64,000 nucleotides of DNA from Mycobacterium sherrisii (GTDB lineage: Bacteria; Actinomycetota; Actinomycetes; Mycobacteriales; Mycobacteriaceae). The stretch lies in the NCBI RefSeq assembly GCF_002102355.1, contig NZ_LQPT01000033.1:34615-98614 (forward strand), given 5' to 3'. Each line of letters begins with the position of its first letter. Within the stretch, counting starts at the first letter, position 1. The translations under genes and the position numbers were made by a program. The notes under the pieces were generated by a model. The model saw only the letters and a list, made by a program, of their open reading frames with translations, did not search any database and had not been told where the DNA came from. Positions 56,645-64,000 of this stretch are shown piece by piece.

Positions 56645-57274
56645 TTACGCGCCATAGAGCGTTTTCTTCCACACCGTCGACAACGTGGCGATGGCGTCCT
56701 CGTCGCTGATCTGGAATCCAAGACCGGACTGCCCGACGAAAACGGTGGTGAAGTTCTCGAACAGCAGCGCGATGGCCGCCGCGGTATGTCGTGGGTTGAG
56801 TTCAGCGCCGTAGCCCTGCTTCTGCGCGCGGAGCACGGACGCCGCGATGATGTCCATGCCGAACCGTCGAAACTCGTTCTGCACGGCCGCAAACCGCTGC
56901 TGAGTGGTGGCCAGTTGGGCGACCGCGATCATGATGCCGATGTTCTGCTTGAAGATGTTCCAGTACCCGCTGACCACCGAACGGAAGAAGGCGTCGTCCT
57001 GCGGCGACTCCGGTAGCGTAACGTTCAACCCCGATGGTGCCACGACGTCGTGCAGGAACGACTCGGCCAGCGCGGCCAGCAGGTCTTCCTTGTCGGCGAA
57101 GTACCGGTAGAACACCGCCGGTGACTTTCCCGCCGCCGAGGTGATGTCGGCCAGCGTCGTGCCGTGAAAACCCCTTTCGGCAAACAGCTTTCGCGCGGCT
57201 TGCTCGATGGCCTGGCGGGTCTGGCGACCCTTGGAGGTCAGCGCCGGCGACGAGTCGGGCGTGGGCACCCTCAT
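56645..57274 (-). CDS. TetR family regulator of the catabolic operon
   Basis: A 209-residue TetR protein with the HTH TTLADITSAAGKSPAVFYRYF and an all-helical ligand domain. It lies inside the operon, overlapping HMG-CoA lyase by 4 bases (ATGA), so it probably represses its own operon and is induced by a CoA ester or free acid. The ligand is unknown. Confidence 0.85.
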   Translation of the reverse strand: MRVPTPDSSPALTSKGRQTRQAIEQAARKLFAERGFHGTTLADITSAAGKSPAVFYRYFADKEDLLAALAESFLHDVVAPSGLNVTLPESPQDDAFFRSVVSGYWNIFKQNIGIMIAVAQLATTQQRFAAVQNEFRRFGMDIIAASVLRAQKQGYGAELNPRHTAAAIALLFENFTTVFVGQSGLGFQISDEDAIATLSTVWKKTLYGA

Positions 57275-58182
57275 CGGCTCCTGATCCGGTCGCCGGCGCG
57301 CAGCAGCGCACCCGGCAAGTCATGGCCCACAGCCGATCTCGCGACCTCGGCGGCCGCGATCGCGGCCTGCAGGTCGACGTCGACGGTGCAGCCGCTGTCG
57401 GTGAGCAGGTAGACCAGATCCTCGGTGGCAATATTGCCGGTGGCGCCCGGCGCAAACGGGCAACCCCCCAGCCCGCCCACGGAGGCGTCCAGCCGGGTGA
57501 CTCCGGCGGTAACCGCCGCATACGCGCTGGCCAGCCCGGCGCCGCGGGTGTTGTGAAAGTGCGCCCCCAGCGGCAGGTCACCGATCACTTCAAGCACCTG
57601 GGCGATCAGTGCAGTGACCCGGCCGGGAGTGGTGGTGCCGATGGTGTCGGCGATCGAAATGCGGTCGGCGCCGCGGTCCCGGGCGGCCGCGGCGATCTCG
57701 ACGACCCGCCGTGGCGGGGTAGGGCCTTCGAACGGCGAGTCCCAGGCGGTCGCGATGATGACCTCGACGGTGGCCGGAGACCCTGGGGCGGCGTGCGCGA
57801 TGGTGACGATCTCGTCGATCTGCGCGGTGGCCTCCGCGCTGGTGCGCCCGACGTTGGCCGTGCTGAACGCGTCGTCGGCGGCCACCACGTACTCGATCGA
57901 GCGCAACCCCGCGGCCACGGCCCGCTTGGCGCCGTTGGGACTGGCGACCAGCGCGGAGAATTCGATGTCGGCATAGTTGTGCAGGTGCGTGGCCAGCTCG
58001 GCGGCATCGGCCATCGAGGGGACCTTCGTGGGGGAGACGAAGGCGGTGGCCTCCACCTCCCGAACGCCGGTCGCGGCGACGGCCGCCAGCAGTTCCAGCT
58101 TGGCCGACAACGGGATCGGCGTTTCGATCTGCAACCCGTCGCGCAGGCCGACTTCGCGGATGGTGACGTGGGTTTGCGTCAC
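57271..58182 (-). CDS. HMG-CoA lyase-like enzyme
   Basis: A 303-residue DRE-TIM barrel enzyme of the 3-hydroxy-3-methylglutaryl-CoA lyase subgroup: IREVGLRDGLQIE at the N-terminus, AHFHNTRGAGLASAYAA, and the loop SVGGLGGCPFAPGATGN with the catalytic Cys. It cleaves a 3-hydroxyacyl-CoA to acetyl-CoA or propionyl-CoA and a ketone. The GTG at 58182 overlaps the CaiB stop (GTGA). Confidence 0.88.
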   Translation of the reverse strand: MTQTHVTIREVGLRDGLQIETPIPLSAKLELLAAVAATGVREVEATAFVSPTKVPSMADAAELATHLHNYADIEFSALVASPNGAKRAVAAGLRSIEYVVAADDAFSTANVGRTSAEATAQIDEIVTIAHAAPGSPATVEVIIATAWDSPFEGPTPPRRVVEIAAAARDRGADRISIADTIGTTTPGRVTALIAQVLEVIGDLPLGAHFHNTRGAGLASAYAAVTAGVTRLDASVGGLGGCPFAPGATGNIATEDLVYLLTDSGCTVDVDLQAAIAAAEVARSAVGHDLPGALLRAGDRIRSR

Positions 58183-59462
58183 AGCACCCCCTCGGCGCGC
58201 CACTGCTCGAGTTGCGCGGTTGTCTTGCCCAGTAAGCCGACGTAGACGTCCTCGTTGTGCTGTCCGGGACGGGCCGGACCGGCATGGCGGACGGTGCCCG
58301 GTGTCTCCGAAAGCACCGGAACCACGCCCGGGCCAAGGACATTGCGCTCCAGGCGTTCGTCGTAGTGCTCGACCAGCATGCCGCGTGCCCGCAGTTGTGG
58401 ATCTTCGACGACCTCCGCGACGGTGTTGATGGGACCCGCGATGACGCCTGCGGCGTTGAGGGTTTCGACGATGTCGGCCGGCTGCCGCTCCGCTGCCCAG
58501 GCGCCGATGATCTTGTCGAGCTCGTCTTGATTGCGGCCGCGGGCGACGTGCGTGGCGAACCGGTCATCGGTGGCCAGCTCTGGGCGGTCCATCGCCGCGC
58601 ACAGCCGGGCGAACACGGTGTCCTGATTGGCGGCAATCACCACCCAGGAACCGTCGGCGCTGCGGTAAATGTTGGACGGCGCGATACCGTCCAGCCGGGT
58701 GCCCGACGGTCCGCGCACCACGCCGCCGACGTCGTAGTCGGGAATGGTGGATTCCTGGACGGCCAGACATGCTTCGGTCAGCGCGACGTCGACGACCTGC
58801 CCGCGCCCGGTCACGCTGCGCCGGTACAGCGCGGCCATCGCGCCTTGGGCGCCGAACATGCCGGCCAGGGTGTCGCCCAGGGACAGGGCCAGCCGCGGCG
58901 GCGGTCCGCCGGGAAAACCGTTGAGGTGCCGCAGCCCACTGGCGGCCTCGGCCACCGAGGCGTAGCCAGCCTTGTGCGCGTCGGGTCCGGTCTGCCCGTA
59001 GCCGGACACGCGGACCAGGATGATGCCCGGGTTGCGAGCGCTGAGCACGTCGTAGCCCAGCTGCCACCTTTCCAGCGTGCCCGGGCGGAAGTTTTCCACC
59101 ACGATGTCGGATTTCTCGACGAGCTCACAGAACAGCTCGCGGCCGCGCGGCCGGCGCAGGTCCAGCGTGACCGCTTTCTTGTTGCGCGCGGCCACGGTCC
59201 AAAACACGTGGTGCCCGTTGTATTCGGCTTGCCCCCAGGTGCGCAACGGGTCCGGCGCGCCCGGCGGCTCGATCTTGATGACCTCGGCTCCCATGTCGGC
59301 GAGCTGGCGGCCGGCGAACGGCCCCGCGATCAGGGTGCCCAGCTCGAGCACCCGGATGCCGTCCAGCGGTCCGCTCGGTGTTGTTTGCCGCCGCTGCGCT
59401 GGATCGCGTTGTCCCCCGCACGAGGACGGCGCCCCGACTGGATCGTCGCCGACGGATGTCAT
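58179..59462 (-). CDS. CaiB/BaiF family CoA-transferase
   Basis: A 427-residue class III CoA-transferase. GIRVLELGTLIAGPFAGRQL and MGAEVIKIEPP are the N-terminal CoA-binding elements, and the catalytic Asp is expected around YGQTGPDAHKAGYA. With HMG-CoA lyase it suggests activation and cleavage of a branched acid. The ATG at 59462 overlaps the hydrolase stop (ATGA); a longer frame to 59495 is less likely. Confidence 0.9.
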   Translation of the reverse strand: MTSVGDDPVGAPSSCGGQRDPAQRRQTTPSGPLDGIRVLELGTLIAGPFAGRQLADMGAEVIKIEPPGAPDPLRTWGQAEYNGHHVFWTVAARNKKAVTLDLRRPRGRELFCELVEKSDIVVENFRPGTLERWQLGYDVLSARNPGIILVRVSGYGQTGPDAHKAGYASVAEAASGLRHLNGFPGGPPPRLALSLGDTLAGMFGAQGAMAALYRRSVTGRGQVVDVALTEACLAVQESTIPDYDVGGVVRGPSGTRLDGIAPSNIYRSADGSWVVIAANQDTVFARLCAAMDRPELATDDRFATHVARGRNQDELDKIIGAWAAERQPADIVETLNAAGVIAGPINTVAEVVEDPQLRARGMLVEHYDERLERNVLGPGVVPVLSETPGTVRHAGPARPGQHNEDVYVGLLGKTTAQLEQWRAEGVL

Positions 59463-60658
59463 TGCGCGCTCGCGAAATCGTGGCGGACCAGCCAATCGGA
59501 GACGAGGTTGACGGCTTCGCGCAACTTGTCACGCTGTTGGGGTCCGGCGTAATAGTGTGTCGCACCGGGGATTTCGTACATCTCCTTGTCGGGGTGCCCG
59601 AGGGCATCGAACAGCCGGCGGGTATGGCTGGGGGTGCACGCGTCGTCGGCCAGGTTGCCGATCACCAGGGCGGGAATCGTGATGTCGCGACCGCACGCGA
59701 TGCCGTCGCCGCGCGCCTCGTCATAGCTCCACTGCGACAGCCAGCCCCGCAGCGTCGAGAACCGGGCCAGCCCGACGGGGCTCATGTTCACCACCCGGGG
59801 GTCGCCCAGGTAGCAGGTTCCGGGGGTGCGTTCGTTGGGGTCGACGCTGGGGTCCAGCCACCGCGGGTCGGCCATCGTGCCGTGCACGACGAAACCGAAC
59901 TCGTCTTCGGGACGGCCCTGCGCGCTCAATTCAGCCAGCTTCTCTTTGACCCATGCGGTGATCCGGCGGTTGCGATCGATCTGGGCTTGACGGTACCGGG
60001 CCAAAAATTCCTGGCTGTATGGCGGCTGGTTGGGGTTGGCGGGGTTGTACAGATCCAGCTCGGGATCGCGCTTGGTGGGGTCGGATTCGTCGAGGATGGA
60101 CGCGTCGAGCCATTCGGTCAGCGTGCCGTGCCGACTGATGTGGGCGGCCAGCAGCATGATGCCGTCGGCGGCGGGCAGTTCGAGCTTGGTGAGGTCGGGG
60201 CCGTCGCCGGTAGGGCTCGCAGTGATCGTCGCGTGCTGGGCCTGCTGCTGGTAGAACAGCGACAGCGAACCGCCGCCACTCCATCCGGCCAGCACGACCT
60301 TGCGGTAGCCGAGCCGGCCCTTGGCGTCCTTGATGCACTCGCCCAGGTCCTCGACCACCTTTCCCATCAGAAGAGCGGCGTCCGTACCGCGGAATCGGCT
60401 GTTGCAGTAGATGACATGGTGCCCGGCGCGTGCGAGCGCGTTGATCATCGGCAGGTACGCGCCGCCACCGATCGGGTGCATGAACACCAGCACGGTGTCC
60501 GACGCCGTGTCTTTGGGCTTGAGCAGGTAGCTTTCCAGCACGGTCATCTCGGCCAGCCCGCCGTACACATCGCGGACCGTCGAATTGGTCTGGAAGGCAA
60601 CCAGATACGGGATTCGGTCGTAGTCGTGCTTGACGGTTTGTCGCACGGCGTGGCTCAT
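59459..60658 (-). CDS. alpha/beta hydrolase
   Basis: A 399-residue alpha/beta hydrolase. The oxyanion strand reads VLVFMHPIGGGAYLP, the nucleophile lies in LAGWSGGGSLSLF (GxSxG), and the late acid/His region is VIGNLADDACTPSHT and ATHYYAGP. It is larger than a typical esterase because of a long cap (about 190-270). Its ATG overlaps the dioxygenase stop by one base (TGATG). It probably hydrolyses an ester or C-C bond in the operon pathway. Confidence 0.82.
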   Translation of the reverse strand: MSHAVRQTVKHDYDRIPYLVAFQTNSTVRDVYGGLAEMTVLESYLLKPKDTASDTVLVFMHPIGGGAYLPMINALARAGHHVIYCNSRFRGTDAALLMGKVVEDLGECIKDAKGRLGYRKVVLAGWSGGGSLSLFYQQQAQHATITASPTGDGPDLTKLELPAADGIMLLAAHISRHGTLTEWLDASILDESDPTKRDPELDLYNPANPNQPPYSQEFLARYRQAQIDRNRRITAWVKEKLAELSAQGRPEDEFGFVVHGTMADPRWLDPSVDPNERTPGTCYLGDPRVVNMSPVGLARFSTLRGWLSQWSYDEARGDGIACGRDITIPALVIGNLADDACTPSHTRRLFDALGHPDKEMYEIPGATHYYAGPQQRDKLREAVNLVSDWLVRHDFASAQ

Positions 60659-61761
60659 CAGTGTTGCCCCAGGTCGTGTGCCAGTACTTCGGGCGACGGT
60701 GTCAGTCGGCGGCGGGTGTCGATCGCGATCACCTGCCAGTCGACGCGCGAATGTTCGTCGAATTTGCGTCGTGCCCGCTCCCGCGCCTTTTCCGGGGCCC
60801 CATGGTGAACTCCTTGCGGCGCATGGGTTATCAGCCCCGGGGGCATCGGGATGCCGTAGAGCGAGCCACCGTGGAAGAAGGCGATCTCGTCGTAGTCGAC
60901 GTTGCGGTGATACCACGGCGTGCGCTCGGTGCCCCGAACGCTTTCCGCCGCCCGCGGCAAAAAGTTCATCACGTAGACGCCGGTGGCCTGCATGAACAGA
61001 TGCACAGTTGGCGGCAGGTGGACGCTGTCGGAGGTGATCACGTTGTAGTCGTCGACGTTGAAGGTGAACGCAAAGTTGTCGCCGCGCCATCCTTCGACGT
61101 CGAGCGGATTGTGCTGGTAGTACAGCGTTGTCGGCCCGCCGACATGGACGAGCCGGACTTCGTACTCGTCGCGCTCATCATCTTCGATCGGCGCGGGCTC
61201 GGGGATGGTGGCCTGGGACGGGTCGAAGGGGAAGTGGCGGCCCAGGGCCCCCGGCGGGGGCACCCGAAATTCGTCGGTGGCCTCGACCATCAGCAGCGTC
61301 GTCGCCTCCTTCGTTGCGGGGTCGGGCACCTGACGCCAGGTGCACGCCTTCGGCAGGTACACCCAGTCGCCCTCGCGGTAACGCAGCGGGCCGAACTCCG
61401 TCTGCAGCAGACCGGCGCCTCGGTGCACGAAACACAGCAGGTCGCCGTCGACATGGCGGACGAAATACGGCATCGGTTCGGCGCGGCGGCTTAGCAGGAT
61501 GCGGCAGTCGTCGTTGCTGAACATCAGCAGCGGCCCGCCGTGGGCGTCGATGCTGTCGCCGGGCTTGAGCTCGCCGGACAGCACATCGACGGGACGTAGC
61601 GGCCCGAGCGCCCGGTAAGCGGTCGGGTCGTGGCGCCGGTAGATGTTGGCCGTCCGTCCGGTGAAGCCGCCGCGGCCGAGTTCGTCGTCCTTGAGTCCGT
61701 CGAGATCGGCGTGCAGACGGCGCGGGGTCCTGCCTTTGCGCAGGTGAACGAAGGATTCCAT
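60658..61761 (-). CDS. homogentisate 1,2-dioxygenase-like cupin enzyme
   Basis: A 367-residue two-domain cupin resembling homogentisate dioxygenase. Candidate iron ligands lie in the segment WYHRNVDYDEIAFFHGG (His and Glu) and in HAPQGVHHG (His). Human HGD is about 445 residues, so this is a short variant, and no fumarylacetoacetase or maleylacetoacetate isomerase lies beside it. The ring substrate is therefore uncertain. The ATG at 61761 follows CGGGAG; a GTG at 61833 and an ATG at 61815 are possible. It is the first gene of the operon. Confidence 0.75.
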   Translation of the reverse strand: MESFVHLRKGRTPRRLHADLDGLKDDELGRGGFTGRTANIYRRHDPTAYRALGPLRPVDVLSGELKPGDSIDAHGGPLLMFSNDDCRILLSRRAEPMPYFVRHVDGDLLCFVHRGAGLLQTEFGPLRYREGDWVYLPKACTWRQVPDPATKEATTLLMVEATDEFRVPPPGALGRHFPFDPSQATIPEPAPIEDDERDEYEVRLVHVGGPTTLYYQHNPLDVEGWRGDNFAFTFNVDDYNVITSDSVHLPPTVHLFMQATGVYVMNFLPRAAESVRGTERTPWYHRNVDYDEIAFFHGGSLYGIPMPPGLITHAPQGVHHGAPEKARERARRKFDEHSRVDWQVIAIDTRRRLTPSPEVLAHDLGQH

Positions 61762-61931
61762 GGTGACTCCCGAATGGTGGAGCGGGACGGTCGAGTCAGA
61801 AACTGAAAGTGACATTAGTTTCTCTTTTGCCACGGCACAAGGGCGGGCGGCCGCGCCGTTGCGTCGAGGCTTAAACCATCGCGAGGTCTTGCGGCGTGTC
61901 GTCGCAGACGTTTACGTGTCGCGGGTCGTGC
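61762..61931. promoter_or_regulatory. promoter region of the catabolic operon
   Basis: 170 bases between fadB4 and the dioxygenase gene, with no gene. They probably contain the operon promoter and a TetR site, but I see no clean palindrome. Confidence 0.4.
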
Positions 61932-62900
61932 TCAACGGATGCGCAGGACGACTTTGCCCTTGGCGGTGCGGTTCTCCATGGACGCCACCGCGGCGGCGGC
62001 CTCCTCCAGCGGGTAGACCTCGGGCTGCGGCGCGGCCAACCGGCCGGAGCTGAGCAAGCGCTCGAGGCCGGTCCACTGCTCTTCCAGCGCGCCGGGGTGC
62101 GTGCCCGTCCAGGCGCCCCAGCCCACACCGACGACGTCAATGTTGTTCAGCAGCAATCGATTTACCTTGACGGTGGGGATCTCCCCGCTGGTGAAGCCGA
62201 CGACCAGCAGGCGCCCGCCGGGAGCAAGGGACCGCAGCGAATCGGTGAACCGGTCGCCGCCGACGGGGTCGACGACCATGTCGACGCCGCGACCGCCGGT
62301 CAGTTCCTTCACCGCGTCCTTGAAGCCGTCGGTCTGCACCACATCCGTCGCGCCCGCCGCCAGGGCGACCTGCGCCTTCTCCTCGGAGCTGACGACCGCG
62401 ATGGTGCGCGCCGCGCCGAGTGCCGGTGCCAGGCGCAGCGTCGAGGTCCCAATGCCGCCGGCCGCGCCGTGCACCAGCACGGCCTCGCCCTGGTGCAGCC
62501 GGCCCCGCACGGTCAGCGCGAAGTAGACCGTCAGATCGTTGAACAGCAGCCCGGCACCCGCCTCGAAGCTGACGTTGTCGGGCAGCTTGAACGCCCGCTC
62601 CGGCGACAGCACGGCCACCTCGGCCATACCGCCGGTCAACATCGTCAGGCCGACGACCCGGTCGCCCGGACCGACATGGCAGCCCTGCGGGGCGGACCGG
62701 ACGACCCCCGCGATCTCGGCGCCGAGCACGAACGGCGGATCGGGCCGGTACTGGTACAGGCCCCGGGTGAGCAATGCGTCCGGAAAAGCCGCGCCCGCGG
62801 CGTGCACGTCGACGATGATCCCATCGCCGGTGGGCTCGTCGATCTCGGCGATCTCGATCGCGTCCGGTCCGTCTAGCCGTGTCACCCGTGCTGCGCGCAT
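61932..62900 (-). CDS. fadB4: NADPH quinone oxidoreductase FadB4
   Basis: A 322-residue zinc-free MDR oxidoreductase similar to FadB4 (Rv3141, 323 residues). The cofactor motif reads VLVHGAAGGIGTSTLRLAP, with GGRGVDMVVDPVGGDRF and the long conserved NRLLLNNIDVVGVGWGAW. The family reduces enones or quinones with NADPH. The ATG at 62900 is preferred to 62993. In M. tuberculosis it lies close to Rv3143 and nuo, but here a nine-gene operon separates them. Confidence 0.88.
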   Translation of the reverse strand: MRAARVTRLDGPDAIEIAEIDEPTGDGIIVDVHAAGAAFPDALLTRGLYQYRPDPPFVLGAEIAGVVRSAPQGCHVGPGDRVVGLTMLTGGMAEVAVLSPERAFKLPDNVSFEAGAGLLFNDLTVYFALTVRGRLHQGEAVLVHGAAGGIGTSTLRLAPALGAARTIAVVSSEEKAQVALAAGATDVVQTDGFKDAVKELTGGRGVDMVVDPVGGDRFTDSLRSLAPGGRLLVVGFTSGEIPTVKVNRLLLNNIDVVGVGWGAWTGTHPGALEEQWTGLERLLSSGRLAAPQPEVYPLEEAAAAVASMENRTAKGKVVLRIR

Positions 62901-62922
62901 GGTCGATGAGCCTACTGCCAGC

Positions 62923-63921
62923 TCAGAATCCACCGGCGACGCGGACCACCGCGCGACCCGAGAATCTGCCGGCGCGAAGCTGATCCAGCACATCGACGAC
63001 GTCCTTGACGTCGACGTCCTTGGTCACCGCATCCAGGTGCCGCGGCCGCAACGAGTCGCCCAGCAACGCCCACAGCTGGCGGCGGCGGGCGATCGGCATC
63101 AGCACCGAGTCCATCCCCAGCAGCGCGACGCCCCGCAGGATGAACGGCATCACCGTGGTGTGCAGGGCCGGCCCGCCGGTGAGCCCGCTGGCCGCGACGG
63201 CGCCGCCGTAGTCGATGGTGCTGAGCACGTCGGCCAGTGTCGCGCCGCCGACACAGTCGATCGCACCCGCCCAGCGGGCCTTGGCCAGCGGCCGCGGCTT
63301 GGCGTCGGGGTCGGCGGGCAGCCGCCCGATAACCTCCGCCGCACCAAGCTCTTTCAGCAATTGGGCGGCGTCTTCCTTACCGCTGGACGCGACCACGTGA
63401 TAGCCGGCCGCCGCCAGCAAATCGACGCTGACGGTGCCGACGCCGCCGGACGCGCCGGTGACCACGATCGAACCGCTCTCGGGCGTGATGCCCCAGTCCA
63501 TCAGTGCTTGCACGCTCATCGCGGCGGTGAAGCCCGCGGTTCCGATCGCGGCGCCGTCACGCGGACTGAGCGAGCCCAGCGCGACCACCTGGTCGGCCGG
63601 CAACCGCGCGTACTCGGCGTAGCCGCCGTGGTGGCCGGTGCCGATCTGGTACCCGTGGGCCAGCACCAAGTCGCCGACGCCGAAATCCGGCGACTGCGAT
63701 TCGACGACCTCGCCGGTGAGGTCGATGCCCGGCACGACCGGATAGCTGCGCACCACGCCGCCGCCCGGCGTGAGCGCCAGTGCGTCCTTGAAGTTCGCAC
63801 TCGAATACAGGACCCGGATCGTCACATCCCCGGGGGGCAGATCGGAGGCGCCGAGCGTCTCGACCGACGCGGTTATCCGATCGCCATCTTGACGGGCCAC
63901 CAGCGCGTGAAAGGAATCCAT
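62923..63921 (-). CDS. AcuI/YhdH-type acrylyl-CoA reductase-like oxidoreductase
   Basis: A 332-residue MDR protein of the YhdH/AcuI subgroup: ILYSSANFKDALAL-like segment (VLYSSANFKDALAL), VPGIDLTGEVVES, the cofactor motif VTGASGGVGTVSVDLLAA and GAIDCVGGATL. Known members reduce acrylyl-CoA to propionyl-CoA with NADPH. AGGAG lies 8 bases before the ATG. It precedes fadB4 by 22 bases, so the two reductases probably share a transcript. The 79 bases to the window edge hold no gene start that I can support. Confidence 0.85.
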   Translation of the reverse strand: MDSFHALVARQDGDRITASVETLGASDLPPGDVTIRVLYSSANFKDALALTPGGGVVRSYPVVPGIDLTGEVVESQSPDFGVGDLVLAHGYQIGTGHHGGYAEYARLPADQVVALGSLSPRDGAAIGTAGFTAAMSVQALMDWGITPESGSIVVTGASGGVGTVSVDLLAAAGYHVVASSGKEDAAQLLKELGAAEVIGRLPADPDAKPRPLAKARWAGAIDCVGGATLADVLSTIDYGGAVAASGLTGGPALHTTVMPFILRGVALLGMDSVLMPIARRRQLWALLGDSLRPRHLDAVTKDVDVKDVVDVLDQLRAGRFSGRAVVRVAGGF

Positions 63922-64000
63922 ACGTTTCTCCTATGTCAAGTCGCTGCCGTTTGGCAAGGCTGTGTTCGGGTGTGGTGGTCGGTGTGGAGGTGGCCGAAGA

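Overview
This 64 kb window is chromosomal DNA of a Mycobacterium, most likely a slow-growing non-tuberculous species. The evidence is uniformly high GC, a complete 14-gene nuo operon flanked by the same genes as in M. tuberculosis (relatives of Rv3143, Rv3162c-Rv3171c and fadB4), and 53-bp MIRU-type repeats inside that operon. Relative to H37Rv the locus is inverted. No rRNA, tRNA, CRISPR, insertion sequence or prophage was seen, and codon usage looks homogeneous.

Region 1 (1-24 kb) is a stress, repair and signalling neighbourhood. It holds the end of a cytochrome b561/molybdopterin oxidoreductase fusion, a lipoprotein operon, a hemerythrin, the uracil-DNA cross-linking protein UdgX, a PoxB-like TPP enzyme, an FMN reductase, a CsbD-like protein and a GT2/acyl-CoA dehydrogenase/PIG-L deacetylase cassette. 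A chemotaxis-like sensory module follows: a frameshifted CheB, a STAS-HATPase fusion, CheR-PAS-coiled coil-PAS, and a second CheB. After it come a GT4/AraC pair, a STAS protein, topoisomerase IB and a secreted hemophore-like protein. Five genes here have a promoter resembling the mycobacterial SigF consensus (GTTT, 15-16 nt, GGGTA), and three more have weaker matches. This suggests a SigF-linked island that also encodes SigF-style partner-switch proteins.

Region 2 (24-37 kb) corresponds to Rv3171c-Rv3162c: hpx-like hydrolase, aofH, then an MFS/luciferase-like monooxygenase pair absent from this position in H37Rv, then Rv3169 and Rv3168 homologues, a divergent TetR (Rv3167c-like) with an SDR, and the moxR3/DUF58/DUF4129 operon.

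Region 3 (37-53.5 kb) is the NADH dehydrogenase I operon nuoA-N on the minus strand. Most of its genes overlap by 1-8 bases. Its only sizeable internal spacer, between nuoF and nuoG, consists of two tandem 53-bp MIRU-like units encoding coupled 18-residue mini-ORFs. Two perfect inverted repeats lie in the upstream control region, next to an Rv3143-like response regulator.

Region 4 (53.5-64 kb) is a minus-strand catabolic operon: homogentisate dioxygenase-like cupin, alpha/beta hydrolase, CaiB CoA-transferase, HMG-CoA lyase-like enzyme, TetR, acyl-CoA dehydrogenase, phosphotransferase, DUF6285 and SnoaL-like protein. It lies between the nuo/Rv3143 block and fadB4, where H37Rv has only a short interval. 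An AcuI/YhdH-type oxidoreductase lies upstream of fadB4 at the right edge.
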